17,360 bases of DNA from positions 1-17,360 of the forward strand of contig JAADGA010000225.1 in the NCBI GenBank assembly GCA_013152615.1, given 5' to 3'. The notes under the pieces were generated by a model. The model was not told the DNA's origin. It did not search any database and saw only the letters and a list, made by a program, of their open reading frames with translations. Below, in pieces: positions 1 to 6,786 of this stretch. Position numbers and translations under genes: made by a program. Numbering within the stretch: position 1 is the stretch's first letter; the number at the start of each line of letters is the position of its first letter. Source of the stretch: Alphaproteobacteria bacterium. Lineage in GTDB: Bacteria; Pseudomonadota; Alphaproteobacteria; Sphingomonadales; Emcibacteraceae.

Positions 1-524
1 TGGGAGCCATTATTATATAACCCCTTGTTATAGCGCGCCGTTGCCGACGAAAGCCGGCCATATTTCCCCGCCGCTATTGCTCTGGCAAGCCGTCTGAGTT
101 CCGGGTCGAACCGGCGCAGGTAATTGACTGCCATCCGGTCGCGGTAAAGCGCCGCCATAGCGCGCGCGCTCGCAATCCGGTCAGTGAGCGGCTTTTCACA
201 GAAAACCAGTCGCGGATTATACGGCTCAACCCGGCGCAGGATATTTTCATGGTCCGGCGTCGGCGCACATAGTGAGATAACATCAAAATTCCGGCTTTCC
301 AGCGCGGCGTCAAGAGTTGGATAAGCCTGCTCCACCTGCCAGACAGCAGCAAAATTCTGTGCCCGAACCGGGTCCCGATCAACGCAGCCAACAAGGTCAA
401 AGCCCGGATGGCTCCTGAAAGCCTTGGCATGGGTCAGAATATTCGGCCCGGCAATATCAACCGCATCATAGCCACCGGCAATGGCACCACAGCCGATGAT
501 CAGGGTGGAAAATTCTGCGGCCAT
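1..524 (-). CDS. Gfo/Idh/MocA-family NAD(P)-dependent oxidoreductase (3' end cut by window)
   Basis: The 174 visible N-terminal residues form a Rossmann domain of a sugar dehydrogenase of the Gfo/Idh/MocA family. A dinucleotide-binding loop GCGAIAGGYD lies at residues 11-20, an acidic second-strand end VDRD at 48-51, and the family signature FCEKPL at 108-113, whose Lys is a catalytic-site residue in this family. The RYNKGLYNNGS stretch at 164-174 starts the substrate domain. About half of the usual 300-350 residues lie beyond the window. It is the last visible gene of the pseudaminic-type operon, 5 bp after the SpsF-like gene. A GTG at 533 would overlap that gene's stop as GTGA, but the ATG at 524 has an AGGG about 10 nt upstream and is preferred. 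The exact substrate is unknown; by context it is probably an NDP-sugar or nonulosonic-acid intermediate. The family call is secure and the role is inferred. Confidence 0.88.
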   Translation of the reverse strand, partial: MAAEFSTLIIGCGAIAGGYDAVDIAGPNILTHAKAFRSHPGFDLVGCVDRDPVRAQNFAAVWQVEQAYPTLDAALESRNFDVISLCAPTPDHENILRRVEPYNPRLVFCEKPLTDRIASARAMAALYRDRMAVNYLRRFDPELRRLARAIAAGKYGRLSSATARYNKGLYNNGS

Positions 525-529
525 CGGTT

Positions 530-1291
530 TCACACCCTGATCCGGCCAATATCCTGATTGATCCGGCGAATTTCAGGATGGGACGACAGAAAGGCTACCA
601 CGTCTTCAATGGTAAAATGCGGATTTTGCGGTGAGAGGGCCTCAAGCACCGCCGCGATCACCTGAAAATCCTCGGCAGTATCAAGGGTCACCGACATATT
701 CGGACCGCGCTGATTTTCCGCTGTTGGCAGATATTCCGTCCGGTAACGCGCCGGGGTCTGATAGAGTGCGCGGCTGACATGCTCGAGGTCAAGCGGATCA
801 TCGGTGCGCCGGTAAGCATCGGCGAGAATGGCGGTGCTGAAAACCTGAACCGCAAAACCGAGCGGATGGGCGCGGCCCCGGTCAAGATCGTCATCCCTGA
901 GGTTACACAGATAATCAGCCCCGCCCGCCAGATACCGCGCCACCGCGACCTCAATCAACGCCGGGTCCAGCAGCGGGCAGTCGCCGGTAAGCTCGACAAT
1001 GATGTCGGCCTGATGATATTCCGCCGCGCCGAGGACCCGGCCCATGACATCATCCTCACTGCCCCGGTAGCTTTTCACTGCCAGCCGCGCGGCTTCGTCA
1101 ACAATCACCTGATCGCTATCATTGACCGTGGTCGCAATGACAATATCGTCGAGGATTTCTGCCCGCTTTACCCGTTCAACCATATGGGCGAGCATGGTCT
1201 TGCCGCGGCATTTTTTCATTACCTTGCCCGGCAGACGGCGGGAGGTCATGCGGGCCTCGATGGTGGCGACAATGCGGGGTTTATCTGTCAT
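530..1291 (-). CDS. SpsF-like cytidylyltransferase-type nucleotidyltransferase (copy 1)
   Basis: This 253-aa protein belongs to the SpsF/COG1861 family, often annotated only as 'glycosyltransferase family protein'. The N-terminal nucleotide-binding motif ARMTSRRLPGK is at residues 13-23, RGSEDDVMGR at about 76-85, and the metal/nucleotide acid motif TGDCPLLDP at 102-110. The fold is that of CMP-sugar synthetases, so it probably activates a sugar or nonulosonic acid as a CMP or NDP derivative in the cytoplasm. It starts inside the pseC stop codon (ATGA, 4-bp overlap), so translation is coupled to pseC, and it is followed 5 bp later by the oxidoreductase. A paralogue lies at 4321-5058. The motif reads EARMTSRR where the paralogue has QARMTSSR, so the two may differ in substrate. 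A canonical PseF of the acylneuraminate cytidylyltransferase type is not seen in the window. Confidence 0.85.
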   Translation of the reverse strand: MTDKPRIVATIEARMTSRRLPGKVMKKCRGKTMLAHMVERVKRAEILDDIVIATTVNDSDQVIVDEAARLAVKSYRGSEDDVMGRVLGAAEYHQADIIVELTGDCPLLDPALIEVAVARYLAGGADYLCNLRDDDLDRGRAHPLGFAVQVFSTAILADAYRRTDDPLDLEHVSRALYQTPARYRTEYLPTAENQRGPNMSVTLDTAEDFQVIAAVLEALSPQNPHFTIEDVVAFLSSHPEIRRINQDIGRIRV

Positions 1292-2505
1292 AGCCCCCCT
1301 TTGACAATGGCTGAAATCTGCTCAACCACATAAATCACATCAGCTGCCGTCATTGATACATGCAGCGGCAGCGACAGGGCGCGGGCATAATAACTTTCGG
1401 CACCGGGCCGGGTGAGCCTGCCATATTTATCAGCGTAAAATGGCTGGGTATGGATCGGGATATAATGAACCTGAGTGCCGATATTCCGCGCCGCCAACTG
1501 GCCAACGAAATCAGACCGCGTAATCCCGAGTGCCGCAAAATCAATCAGCACCACATAAAGATGACGGGTCGCCGTGCAGCCCGGCGTTTTTTTAATCGGC
1601 CTGATATCGGGACAAAGCCGCGCAAATAACGCATCATATTGTGCCACCCGTTGACGCCGCCGGTCGCTAAAGGATGCGAGCTTGTTCAACTGGCTCAGGC
1701 CGAGGGCCGCGTGAATATCGCTCAGACGGTAATTATAGCCCAGATACTGCATCTGATAATACCATGGCGCCGGGGTCTTGCCCGTATATTCCAGCCAGTT
1801 ATCCGGATTTTTTTCAATGCCGTGATTGCGCAACAGCCGCAGCCGGTGGTAAAGCTCCTGATCATTGGTGGTCACCGCCCCGCCCTCGCCCATGGCGATG
1901 GTCTTGACCGCATGGAAGGAAAAAACCTCGATATCAGCATAATGGCAGTCGCCCACTCTTCTGTCATGCCCCTTCTGATCCCGATAGCTGGTGCCGAGCG
2001 CGTGGCAACTGTCAATGATAATTTTCCAGCCATGGGCCCGGGCGATATCATCAATCGCGGCTATTGCCACGACTTCACCGGTGAGGTTAACCGGAATGAT
2101 CGCCGCAATTGACGCGACCTCATCCGCGCTCAGCCCGGCGAGCAGATCAGTAATATCCTGCGGCCGCATCAGGCCACACTCCGGGTCGACATCGCTGAAC
2201 AGAATATCGGCACCGCAATAGAGCGCGGCATTGGCGGTGGCGACAAAGCTGATCGCAGGCACAATCACCCGGTCGCCCGGCCCAAGCCCCAGCGCCATGC
2301 AGGCCAGATGAAGCGCGGCGGTACCGCTGGAACAGGAAACCGCAAAGTCACTGCCGGTCACGTCACGCAATTTATGGTCAAATTTATCGCCGGTCGGGCC
2401 GGTGGTCAGCCAGTCGCTGCGCAGAATATCAACCACCGCCTGAATATCATCCTCGTCAATATATTGACGGCCATAGGGTAGATATTCAGGCCCGTTTCCA
2501 GTCAT
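1288..2505 (-). CDS. pseC: PseC, UDP-4-amino-4,6-dideoxy-N-acetyl-beta-L-altrosamine transaminase
   Basis: This 405-aa PLP enzyme of the DegT/DnrJ/EryC1/StrS family carries out the second step of pseudaminic acid synthesis, transferring an amino group from glutamate to the 4-keto sugar made by PseB. The N-terminus YLPYGRQYIDEDDI and the following WLTTGP are PseC-typical. The PLP-contacting SSGTAALH lies at residues 59-66, the PLP aspartate in IIIDSCHALG is D165, and the Schiff-base lysine in FHAVKTIAMGEGGA is K201. Length matches the family. Its ATG overlaps the pseB stop by 4 bp and its stop overlaps the next start by 4 bp, so the three genes are translationally coupled. Caulobacter calls this function FlmB and uses it for flagellin glycosylation, which fits the flagellin gene upstream here. 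Confidence 0.93.
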   Translation of the reverse strand: MTGNGPEYLPYGRQYIDEDDIQAVVDILRSDWLTTGPTGDKFDHKLRDVTGSDFAVSCSSGTAALHLACMALGLGPGDRVIVPAISFVATANAALYCGADILFSDVDPECGLMRPQDITDLLAGLSADEVASIAAIIPVNLTGEVVAIAAIDDIARAHGWKIIIDSCHALGTSYRDQKGHDRRVGDCHYADIEVFSFHAVKTIAMGEGGAVTTNDQELYHRLRLLRNHGIEKNPDNWLEYTGKTPAPWYYQMQYLGYNYRLSDIHAALGLSQLNKLASFSDRRRQRVAQYDALFARLCPDIRPIKKTPGCTATRHLYVVLIDFAALGITRSDFVGQLAARNIGTQVHYIPIHTQPFYADKYGRLTRPGAESYYARALSLPLHVSMTAADVIYVVEQISAIVKGGL

Positions 2506-3536
2506 ATTATGGTTAACAATTCACAAAAACCGGCGTCATCCAGCCATTCCTTGTTGGTGTCACTGGCATAATCAAAATCCTCGGCAACCCGGGCGGCCTC
2601 ATGGTCGAGATAATATTGATCCGACCAGAAATTAAACTGCGGCGTGATGATATAGCGATCTTCTAGCGCGATGGTCTGGCGGCCATCATCACGGGTGATC
2701 ATCTGTTCATGCAATTTCTCACCGGGGCGAATGCCGATTTCACGGATTTCAAGCTCCGGGGCGAGGCTCCGGGCCATATCACATATTTTCATACTGGGGA
2801 TTTTCGGGATAAAAATTTCGCCGCCCTGCATCATATTCAGGTTGCTGAGGACAAAATCAACCCCCTGTCGCAGGGTAATCCAGAAGCGGGTCATGCGCAG
2901 ATCGGTCACCGGCAAATGGTCGCTGCCGTCGGCGATCAACTGTTGAAAATAAGGTACCACCGAGCCGCGTGAGCCGAGGACATTGCCGTAACGGACCACG
3001 GAGCAGGAAAAATCCTGACTGCCGCCGAGGCTGTTGGCGGCGACAAAAATCTTGTCCGAGGCCAGTTTTGACGCGCCGTAAAGATTGATCGGGCTGGCAG
3101 CCTTGTCGGTCGACAGGGCGATAATCCGTTTCACCCCGCAGCCGATCGCGGCCTCCGCCAGATTCTGGGCGCCGAAAATATTGGTCTTGATACATTCAAA
3201 CGGGTTATATTCCGCAATCGGCACATGTTTCAGCGCCGCCGCGTGAATGACATAATCCACCCCCCTGAGCGCCATATCAAGCCGGTAGCGGTCGCGGATA
3301 TCGCCAATAAAAAACCGCAGGCTTTCGCTTTTTTCATGAGACGCGAAAAATTTCTCCATCTCATATTGCTTGAGCTCATCGCGCGAGAAAATGATCAGCC
3401 GCTTCAGATCGGCCCGGTCGAGCAGAACCTGGGTCAGCATCTTGCCAAAAGAGCCGGTGCCGCCGGTAATCATCAGGGTCGCCCCGCCGAGAAAATCAAG
3501 GTCACTTTCAAAAGACCGGATTATGCTTTTGCTCAT
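2502..3536 (-). CDS. pseB: PseB, UDP-N-acetylglucosamine 4,6-dehydratase (inverting)
   Basis: This 344-aa extended short-chain dehydrogenase/reductase catalyses the first step of pseudaminic acid synthesis, 4,6-dehydration with C5 inversion of UDP-GlcNAc. The NAD(P) loop TGGTGSFG is at residues 24-31, with FSRDELKQYEM directly after the second strand as in PseB/FlaA1. The catalytic TDK triplet is at 143-145 and the YGASK motif at 153-157, with D144 and Y153 spaced as in characterised PseB enzymes. The start overlaps the methylase stop as TAATG and the stop overlaps pseC as ATGA. Caulobacter names this function FlmA. There is no membrane segment, so it is a soluble enzyme of the PseB class and not a large membrane-bound PglF/CapD dehydratase. 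Confidence 0.94.
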   Translation of the reverse strand: MSKSIIRSFESDLDFLGGATLMITGGTGSFGKMLTQVLLDRADLKRLIIFSRDELKQYEMEKFFASHEKSESLRFFIGDIRDRYRLDMALRGVDYVIHAAALKHVPIAEYNPFECIKTNIFGAQNLAEAAIGCGVKRIIALSTDKAASPINLYGASKLASDKIFVAANSLGGSQDFSCSVVRYGNVLGSRGSVVPYFQQLIADGSDHLPVTDLRMTRFWITLRQGVDFVLSNLNMMQGGEIFIPKIPSMKICDMARSLAPELEIREIGIRPGEKLHEQMITRDDGRQTIALEDRYIITPQFNFWSDQYYLDHEAARVAEDFDYASDTNKEWLDDAGFCELLTII

Positions 3537-4228
3537 TATTCACCCCTGTCTTTTTTCAAAAACCCGCCAGGTGAAATTATTCTTTTTTCAAAAACCCACC
3601 AGGTGGAATTATCTATTCCGGTCATTGGCTGCCACTCAAAACCATAGCCAAGGCATTTAAGGTCCGGGAAATTATCCAGCCAGAAAGCGCCGTAATCGCG
3701 TTTGAATAATTTGTCACCGTGACCGCGATAATTGATTGTTTCGGGCTTGTCGGAAAAATATTCATTACAGACAATATATTTTCCGGCGGCGTTATGGATA
3801 TTGCGACAGGCGGCAAGCAGGTCATCATGATGGATATGGATCAGCACCCCGGCGGTGAATGCCATGTCCACCGGCTTTTCCGGCAGGATAAAATCACCGG
3901 CAAAGGCATCCTGAAGATTTTCCGCCACCACCACCCGATCCTCAATCAGCACCTGCCGGGCCCGGGCATTGGGTTCAACCGCGAAAAATTCCGCGTCACA
4001 CAGCAGCTTCATCGCCCGAATATTAAGACCGATATTTGGCCCGATCTCCAATATGGATTGCGGCATATCCGCCGCCATATAGCGAAAAATCCGGCTCCAC
4101 ATCGAAAGCCTCCCCCGCAGGTGATCCTGAGAGGCGGCATTACGCTCAACATAATTATCGCCAAAATCCCCGCGCCAGAATTTAACCTGTTCTGTTTCTT
4201 GCTGTGACATTGAATGTTTCCCGTCCAT
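3536..4228 (-). CDS. Pseudaminic acid biosynthesis-associated methylase (SAM-dependent)
   Basis: This 230-aa class I methyltransferase resembles the small methylases found in pseudaminic acid loci (the TIGR03587 type). The N-terminal EQVKFWRGDFGDNY region and the SAM-binding loop ILEIGPNIGLN (residues 59-69) are family-like, as is RGHGDKLFKRDYG at 168-180. It leads the five-gene operon and overlaps pseB by one base (TAATG). The true start may be the second ATG at 4210, which leaves a more typical N-terminus MSQQETEQVKFW; neither ATG has a strong ribosome binding site. The last 14 residues (IISPGGFLKKDRGE) come from an out-of-frame copy of the codons for the preceding segment, created by a 32-bp tandem duplication. 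The expected family end is near WWVFEK. The methyl acceptor is not known; it could be the sugar or a linked group. Confidence 0.85.
   Translation of the reverse strand: MDGKHSMSQQETEQVKFWRGDFGDNYVERNAASQDHLRGRLSMWSRIFRYMAADMPQSILEIGPNIGLNIRAMKLLCDAEFFAVEPNARARQVLIEDRVVVAENLQDAFAGDFILPEKPVDMAFTAGVLIHIHHDDLLAACRNIHNAAGKYIVCNEYFSDKPETINYRGHGDKLFKRDYGAFWLDNFPDLKCLGYGFEWQPMTGIDNSTWWVFEKRIISPGGFLKKDRGE
3550..3613 (-). repeat. 32-bp tandem duplication at the 3' end of the methylase gene
   Basis: Two adjacent 32-bp units, 3550-3581 and 3582-3613, match at 29 of 32 positions (differences at unit positions 17, 25 and 32 on the plus strand). They share a core of six T followed by CAAAAACCC. Because 32 is not a multiple of 3, the second copy is read in another frame: the first gives NSTWWVFEKR, the second IISPGGFLKK. 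Removing one copy would give a stop TGA at 3540-3542 after FEKRQG, 3 nt before the pseB ATG. Confidence 0.95.
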
Positions 4229-4320
4229 AAATTATGCCCATAGCCACAGACTATATAGAAAAAGAACAATGGATTCATTAACTTCTTTTAGAAATTAACC
4301 ATATGGAAATCTGAAAACAG
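4229..4320 (-). promoter_or_regulatory. Leader and possible promoter of the methylase-pseBC operon
   Basis: This 92-bp AT-rich gap separates the SpsF-like gene from the operon. On the minus strand it holds TATAGT (4250-4255), a possible -10 with no good -35 partner. It also holds an imperfect inverted repeat, TTAACTTCT (4278-4286) with AGAAATTAA (4290-4298), eight of nine positions pairing across a 3-nt loop. The repeat could be an operator or a weak hairpin ending the upstream transcript. A GANTC site of the CcrM type is at 4272-4276. Only the base pattern is seen; function is inferred. Confidence 0.3.
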
Positions 4321-5058
4321 CTAGCCGGGGAGGGTTTTTTGCCGGACATGATGATTTATCTCCAGCCATGCCGGGTTATTATCAAGCAGGGTCAGGCACT
4401 CCCGCCACGAGAAATCATCCCGGCCACCGAAGGCGGTCAGAATTCTGGATACCAGATCAAGATCAGCGGCCTCGTCCACACACCAGCGATGATGGCCCAA
4501 TTTTTCCACCGACGGCAAATAGCCACACCGGTATTCACTGTCCCGACGATAGATATAGGGGGTGACATGTTCGCGCTCGTGCGGCAGGTGGCCATAACGA
4601 AAAGCCTTTGCCAGCGCCGGATAGGAAAAAACCTCAACATCAAGCCCGCGCGGGAAGTCCTCACCTTTCAGGGTGACATAATCATAATGATCGCGATGGT
4701 CGAGGAAATAGCGGACGACCTGATCCAGCAGATCAGGATCAATCAGCGGACAATCAGACGTCACCCGGACGATTATATCTGCGGGGAATTTTTCTGTTAC
4801 CTGAAAATATCGCGCTAATACGTCATGTTCGCTGCCCCGAACGCAGGCAACATCCCTGCTCCGGCAAAATTCCGCGATGCTGTCATCGGCAGAATTTACC
4901 GTCGTGGCAACAACCAGCCGGTCGATCAGACGGCTGCGTGATAATCGGCTCAGGTGATAATCCAGCAGAGTGCGGCCACAGACTTTTTCCAGTATTTTTC
5001 CCGGCAGGCGCGACGACGTCATCCGCGCCTGGGATATGGCGATAATGCGATCGGTCAT
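4321..5058 (-). CDS. SpsF-like cytidylyltransferase-type nucleotidyltransferase (copy 2)
   Basis: This 245-aa SpsF/COG1861-type protein begins MTDRIIAISQARMTSSRLPGK, with the nucleotide-binding motif QARMTSSRLPGK at about residues 10-21. VRGSEHDVLARY follows, then TSDCPLIDP, the acid motif. The start is placed at 5058: the frame stays open upstream to 5151, but that stretch is Cys/Pro-rich, falls in a tandem repeat array, and does not resemble the family N-terminus. A GGGA lies 8 nt upstream of the chosen ATG. It sits between flaG and the methylase-pseB operon on the same strand, which supports a role in activating the flagellin sugar. It resembles the copy at 530-1291 over its whole length and is closer to the usual SpsF consensus at the first motif. 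Substrate and nucleotide are not determined. Confidence 0.85.
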   Translation of the reverse strand: MTDRIIAISQARMTSSRLPGKILEKVCGRTLLDYHLSRLSRSRLIDRLVVATTVNSADDSIAEFCRSRDVACVRGSEHDVLARYFQVTEKFPADIIVRVTSDCPLIDPDLLDQVVRYFLDHRDHYDYVTLKGEDFPRGLDVEVFSYPALAKAFRYGHLPHEREHVTPYIYRRDSEYRCGYLPSVEKLGHHRWCVDEAADLDLVSRILTAFGGRDDFSWRECLTLLDNNPAWLEINHHVRQKTLPG

Positions 5059-5110
5059 TTTATTTTCCCAAAAAAAAGTCTGCACCAGATGATACAGATT
5101 ATAGCAGGGT

Positions 5111-5157
5111 ATCGGGCAATCACAGATTGGGCAACCACAAATATTGGGCAATTACAG
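5111..5157. repeat. Degenerate 15-bp tandem array, three units
   Basis: Units are ATCGGGCAATCACAG (5111-5125), ATTGGGCAACCACAA (5126-5140) and, after a 2-bp insertion, ATTGGGCAATTACAG (5143-5157). It lies in the 116-bp gap between flaG and the downstream SpsF-like gene. On the minus strand it is open and in frame with that gene, reading as a Cys/Pro-rich stretch that is probably not translated. Confidence 0.8.
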
Positions 5158-5174
5158 GGCATCAGGCCCGGATG

Positions 5175-5639
5175 TCAAACCTTTTTGTCAACCACAATGC
5201 CGTGAGCGCCCTCGCGTTTACGGATAAATGCCAGCTGTTTCAATATTTCATCCGCCGGGAACTGGGTCAGTACTTTACCGGTCTTGATATCAACCCCCTG
5301 ATAAACAAACCGTCCTGAACTTTTATCCAGATTAATCCGCAGTCTGGTTCCGGGGGGCTTGCCGGGCAGTGAGGCATCAATCAATCTTTCAACGGTCTGT
5401 AAAAATTCGCCCGTATTTCCCGATGTCAGCAGACTTTCTTTTTTCTGGACGGCTTTTACTATTGCCGACGTGCTGTTCCCGGATGTGATGCTTTTTGGCT
5501 GGCTGGTTTTTGCCGGTGGTTTGGCCGCAGAAGAGGTATTCTTCCTGTTGTAAGAGGACACAGCAGTCTTCGCAGCAGCATTCGCTGCTTTGCCAATGCC
5601 TGATAAAGGCAGACTGGATATGTTAATTCCGCTTACCAT
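5175..5639 (-). CDS. flaG: FlaG-family flagellar protein
   Basis: This 154-aa protein ends in a FlaG domain (about residues 99-142): LRINLDKSSGRFVYQGVDIKTGKVLTQFP, quoted here as two parts LRINLDKSSGRF and VYQGVDIKTGKVLTQFP, followed by ADEILKQLA. The pattern of a short beta-hairpin with D-x-x-T-G and then I/F-P is the FlaG signature. The first 60 residues are Ser/Ala/Lys-rich and low in complexity. FlaG proteins are linked to flagellar filament length in polar flagella. The start at 5639 is chosen because AGAGGA sits 4-5 nt before that ATG; the longer frame from 5669 adds ten residues without a ribosome binding site. It is 174 bp downstream of the flagellin gene, past a strong terminator, so it probably has its own promoter. 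Confidence 0.83.
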   Translation of the reverse strand: MVSGINISSLPLSGIGKAANAAAKTAVSSYNRKNTSSAAKPPAKTSQPKSITSGNSTSAIVKAVQKKESLLTSGNTGEFLQTVERLIDASLPGKPPGTRLRINLDKSSGRFVYQGVDIKTGKVLTQFPADEILKQLAFIRKREGAHGIVVDKKV

Positions 5640-5671
5640 GTTATCCTCTACATATACCCGACTTTCCACAT

Positions 5672-5700
5672 CTCGCTATAAATCATACCAAACTCGCTAT
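5672..5700 (-). promoter_or_regulatory. 8-bp direct repeats upstream of flaG, possible operator
   Basis: CTCGCTAT occurs at 5672-5679 and again at 5693-5700 (ATAGCGAG on the coding strand), 21 bp apart start to start, or two helical turns. The repeats lie 33-61 bp upstream of the flaG ATG. A TATAAT lies at 5699-5704 on the minus strand, touching the distal repeat. The spacing suggests a protein binding on one DNA face, but no known factor is recognised. Confidence 0.35.
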
Positions 5701-5749
5701 TATAGATAATAGATATTATAAAATAGACTGCATTAAAAACAGATTCTTT

Positions 5750-5802
5750 AAAAAAGACGGCATTTTCCGGTGGGGGCAGTGATATGCCTCCACCAGAACC
5801 GT
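5750..5802 (-). terminator. Rho-independent terminator of the flagellin gene
   Basis: On the minus strand, 11 nt after the flagellin stop, TTCTGGTGG (5790-5798) pairs with CCACCGGAA (5765-5773), and GGCA (5785-5788) pairs with TGCC (5775-5778) around a 6-nt loop, with one internal mismatch. An outer ACGG/CCGT pairing (5799-5802 with 5757-5760) closes the structure, followed by C and six T (complement of 5750-5755). This fits an intrinsic terminator and isolates flaG from strong flagellin transcription. Confidence 0.75.
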
Positions 5803-5813
5803 AAAACAGAATA

Positions 5814-6650
5814 TTATCTGAAGAGTGCCAACACCGAACCCGGCGCATTATTCGCAATCGATAACGCCTGTAGGCCGAGCTGTTGTTTCACTTGCAATGA
5901 TTTCAATGTGGCACTTTCAAGAGCCAGATTGGCATCAACCAACTTGCCAATACCAATCTGAATGGCACTTGACAATTTGTCAGTGAATGTGCGCTGGATA
6001 TCAACACGTTTCGCACCTGCGCCAAGCTTGGACAGGAATGTCGTGACCGTAGACTGAGCCGTTGAAATCACGCCGATGGCAGCAGATGCCCCACCTGCAG
6101 AGGTAATGACTGTCGACGTCGTCAGGGCCAGACCGGAACTGGCGGAAATATCCGCGGCCGCAATAGTGATGGTGGATGATGAAACCGTCGCACTTGGCAC
6201 TGCGACCAGAGCCTGAATTGAAGTACCACCATTTTTCACCGCATTAACCCCGTTAAAGGTTGCGTTGTTAACAACGGTATTTATTTGGGAGATCAGGCTC
6301 TTGAATTCATCGTTAAGCGCCGTCCGCGTTGAGGCAGATGCCCCCGGATCGGCAGCGGCAACCGCTTTGGTCTGCAACTGAATGAGCAGGTCTGAAACCG
6401 CAGTCGCGGCAGCAAGGGCAACATTGACCGAACTGGATGCCCGGTCAAGCGATGACTTAACGGAAGAAAGCCCGCCAAGCTGGGCCCGCTGTTTCTGGGC
6501 GATAGAAAATATGGCAGCGTTATCTTTTGCAGATGATACCTTTAAACCAGTACTAATTCTGGCCTGGGTAATATCCAGCAGTCTGTTTGTGCTATTGAGG
6601 GATTGCAGGGCAACGAGGGCGCCCGCATTTGTGTTGACTGAAAAAGCCAT
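5814..6650 (-). CDS. Flagellin (filament subunit)
   Basis: This 278-aa flagellin has both conserved terminal domains. The N-terminal part has SVNTNAGALVALQSLN and then RISTGLKVSSAKDNAA (31-46); the C-terminal part has LGLQALSIANNAPGSVLALFR, read here as LGLQALSIANN (258-268) then APGSVLALFR (269-278). The ATFNGVN motif is at 130-136. It is short, with no large D2/D3 insert; the central segment 141-190 is 19/50 Ser or Thr and contains no Lys or Arg, making it a likely surface-exposed O-glycosylation region. There is no Cys. The ATG is preceded by GGAG 8 nt upstream. It is secreted by the flagellar type III apparatus without a cleaved signal. Neighbours flaF and flbT upstream control flagellin secretion and mRNA in alphaproteobacteria, and pseBC downstream supply the likely glycan. 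The gene has its own leader of about 250 bp. Confidence 0.95.
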   Translation of the reverse strand: MAFSVNTNAGALVALQSLNSTNRLLDITQARISTGLKVSSAKDNAAIFSIAQKQRAQLGGLSSVKSSLDRASSSVNVALAAATAVSDLLIQLQTKAVAAADPGASASTRTALNDEFKSLISQINTVVNNATFNGVNAVKNGGTSIQALVAVPSATVSSSTITIAAADISASSGLALTTSTVITSAGGASAAIGVISTAQSTVTTFLSKLGAGAKRVDIQRTFTDKLSSAIQIGIGKLVDANLALESATLKSLQVKQQLGLQALSIANNAPGSVLALFR

Positions 6651-6681
6651 AATATAATCTCCATTCTGAGAATCTTAACAA

Positions 6682-6696
6682 GGAGCATTTTGCTCC
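6682..6696 (-). promoter_or_regulatory. Hairpin in the flagellin mRNA leader
   Basis: GGAGCA (6682-6687) and TGCTCC (6691-6696) form a perfect 6-bp inverted repeat with a 3-nt loop, 32-46 nt upstream of the flagellin ATG. The coding-strand arm ends in GCTCC, which could also pair with the GGAG ribosome binding site at 6659-6662, giving two alternative folds. FlbT is known to act on the flagellin 5' leader in Caulobacter, so this is a candidate target; that link is inference. Confidence 0.45.
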
Positions 6697-6786
6697 GTTT
6701 TGGGCCGAAACCCACTCATGCCGACATAATAAACCACCGCCTTTCTGGCGATACCAACCGACCTGAATAAGATAGGACATAATCTA

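Noticed and set aside
779..1333. Plus-strand open frame of 184 codons
   Set aside because: It lies opposite the SpsF-like gene, has no family motifs and no ribosome binding site; it mirrors the codon pattern of the real gene.
5059..5151. Longer start for the second SpsF-like gene
   Set aside because: The added residues are Cys/Pro-rich repeat-derived and not present in the SpsF family N-terminus.
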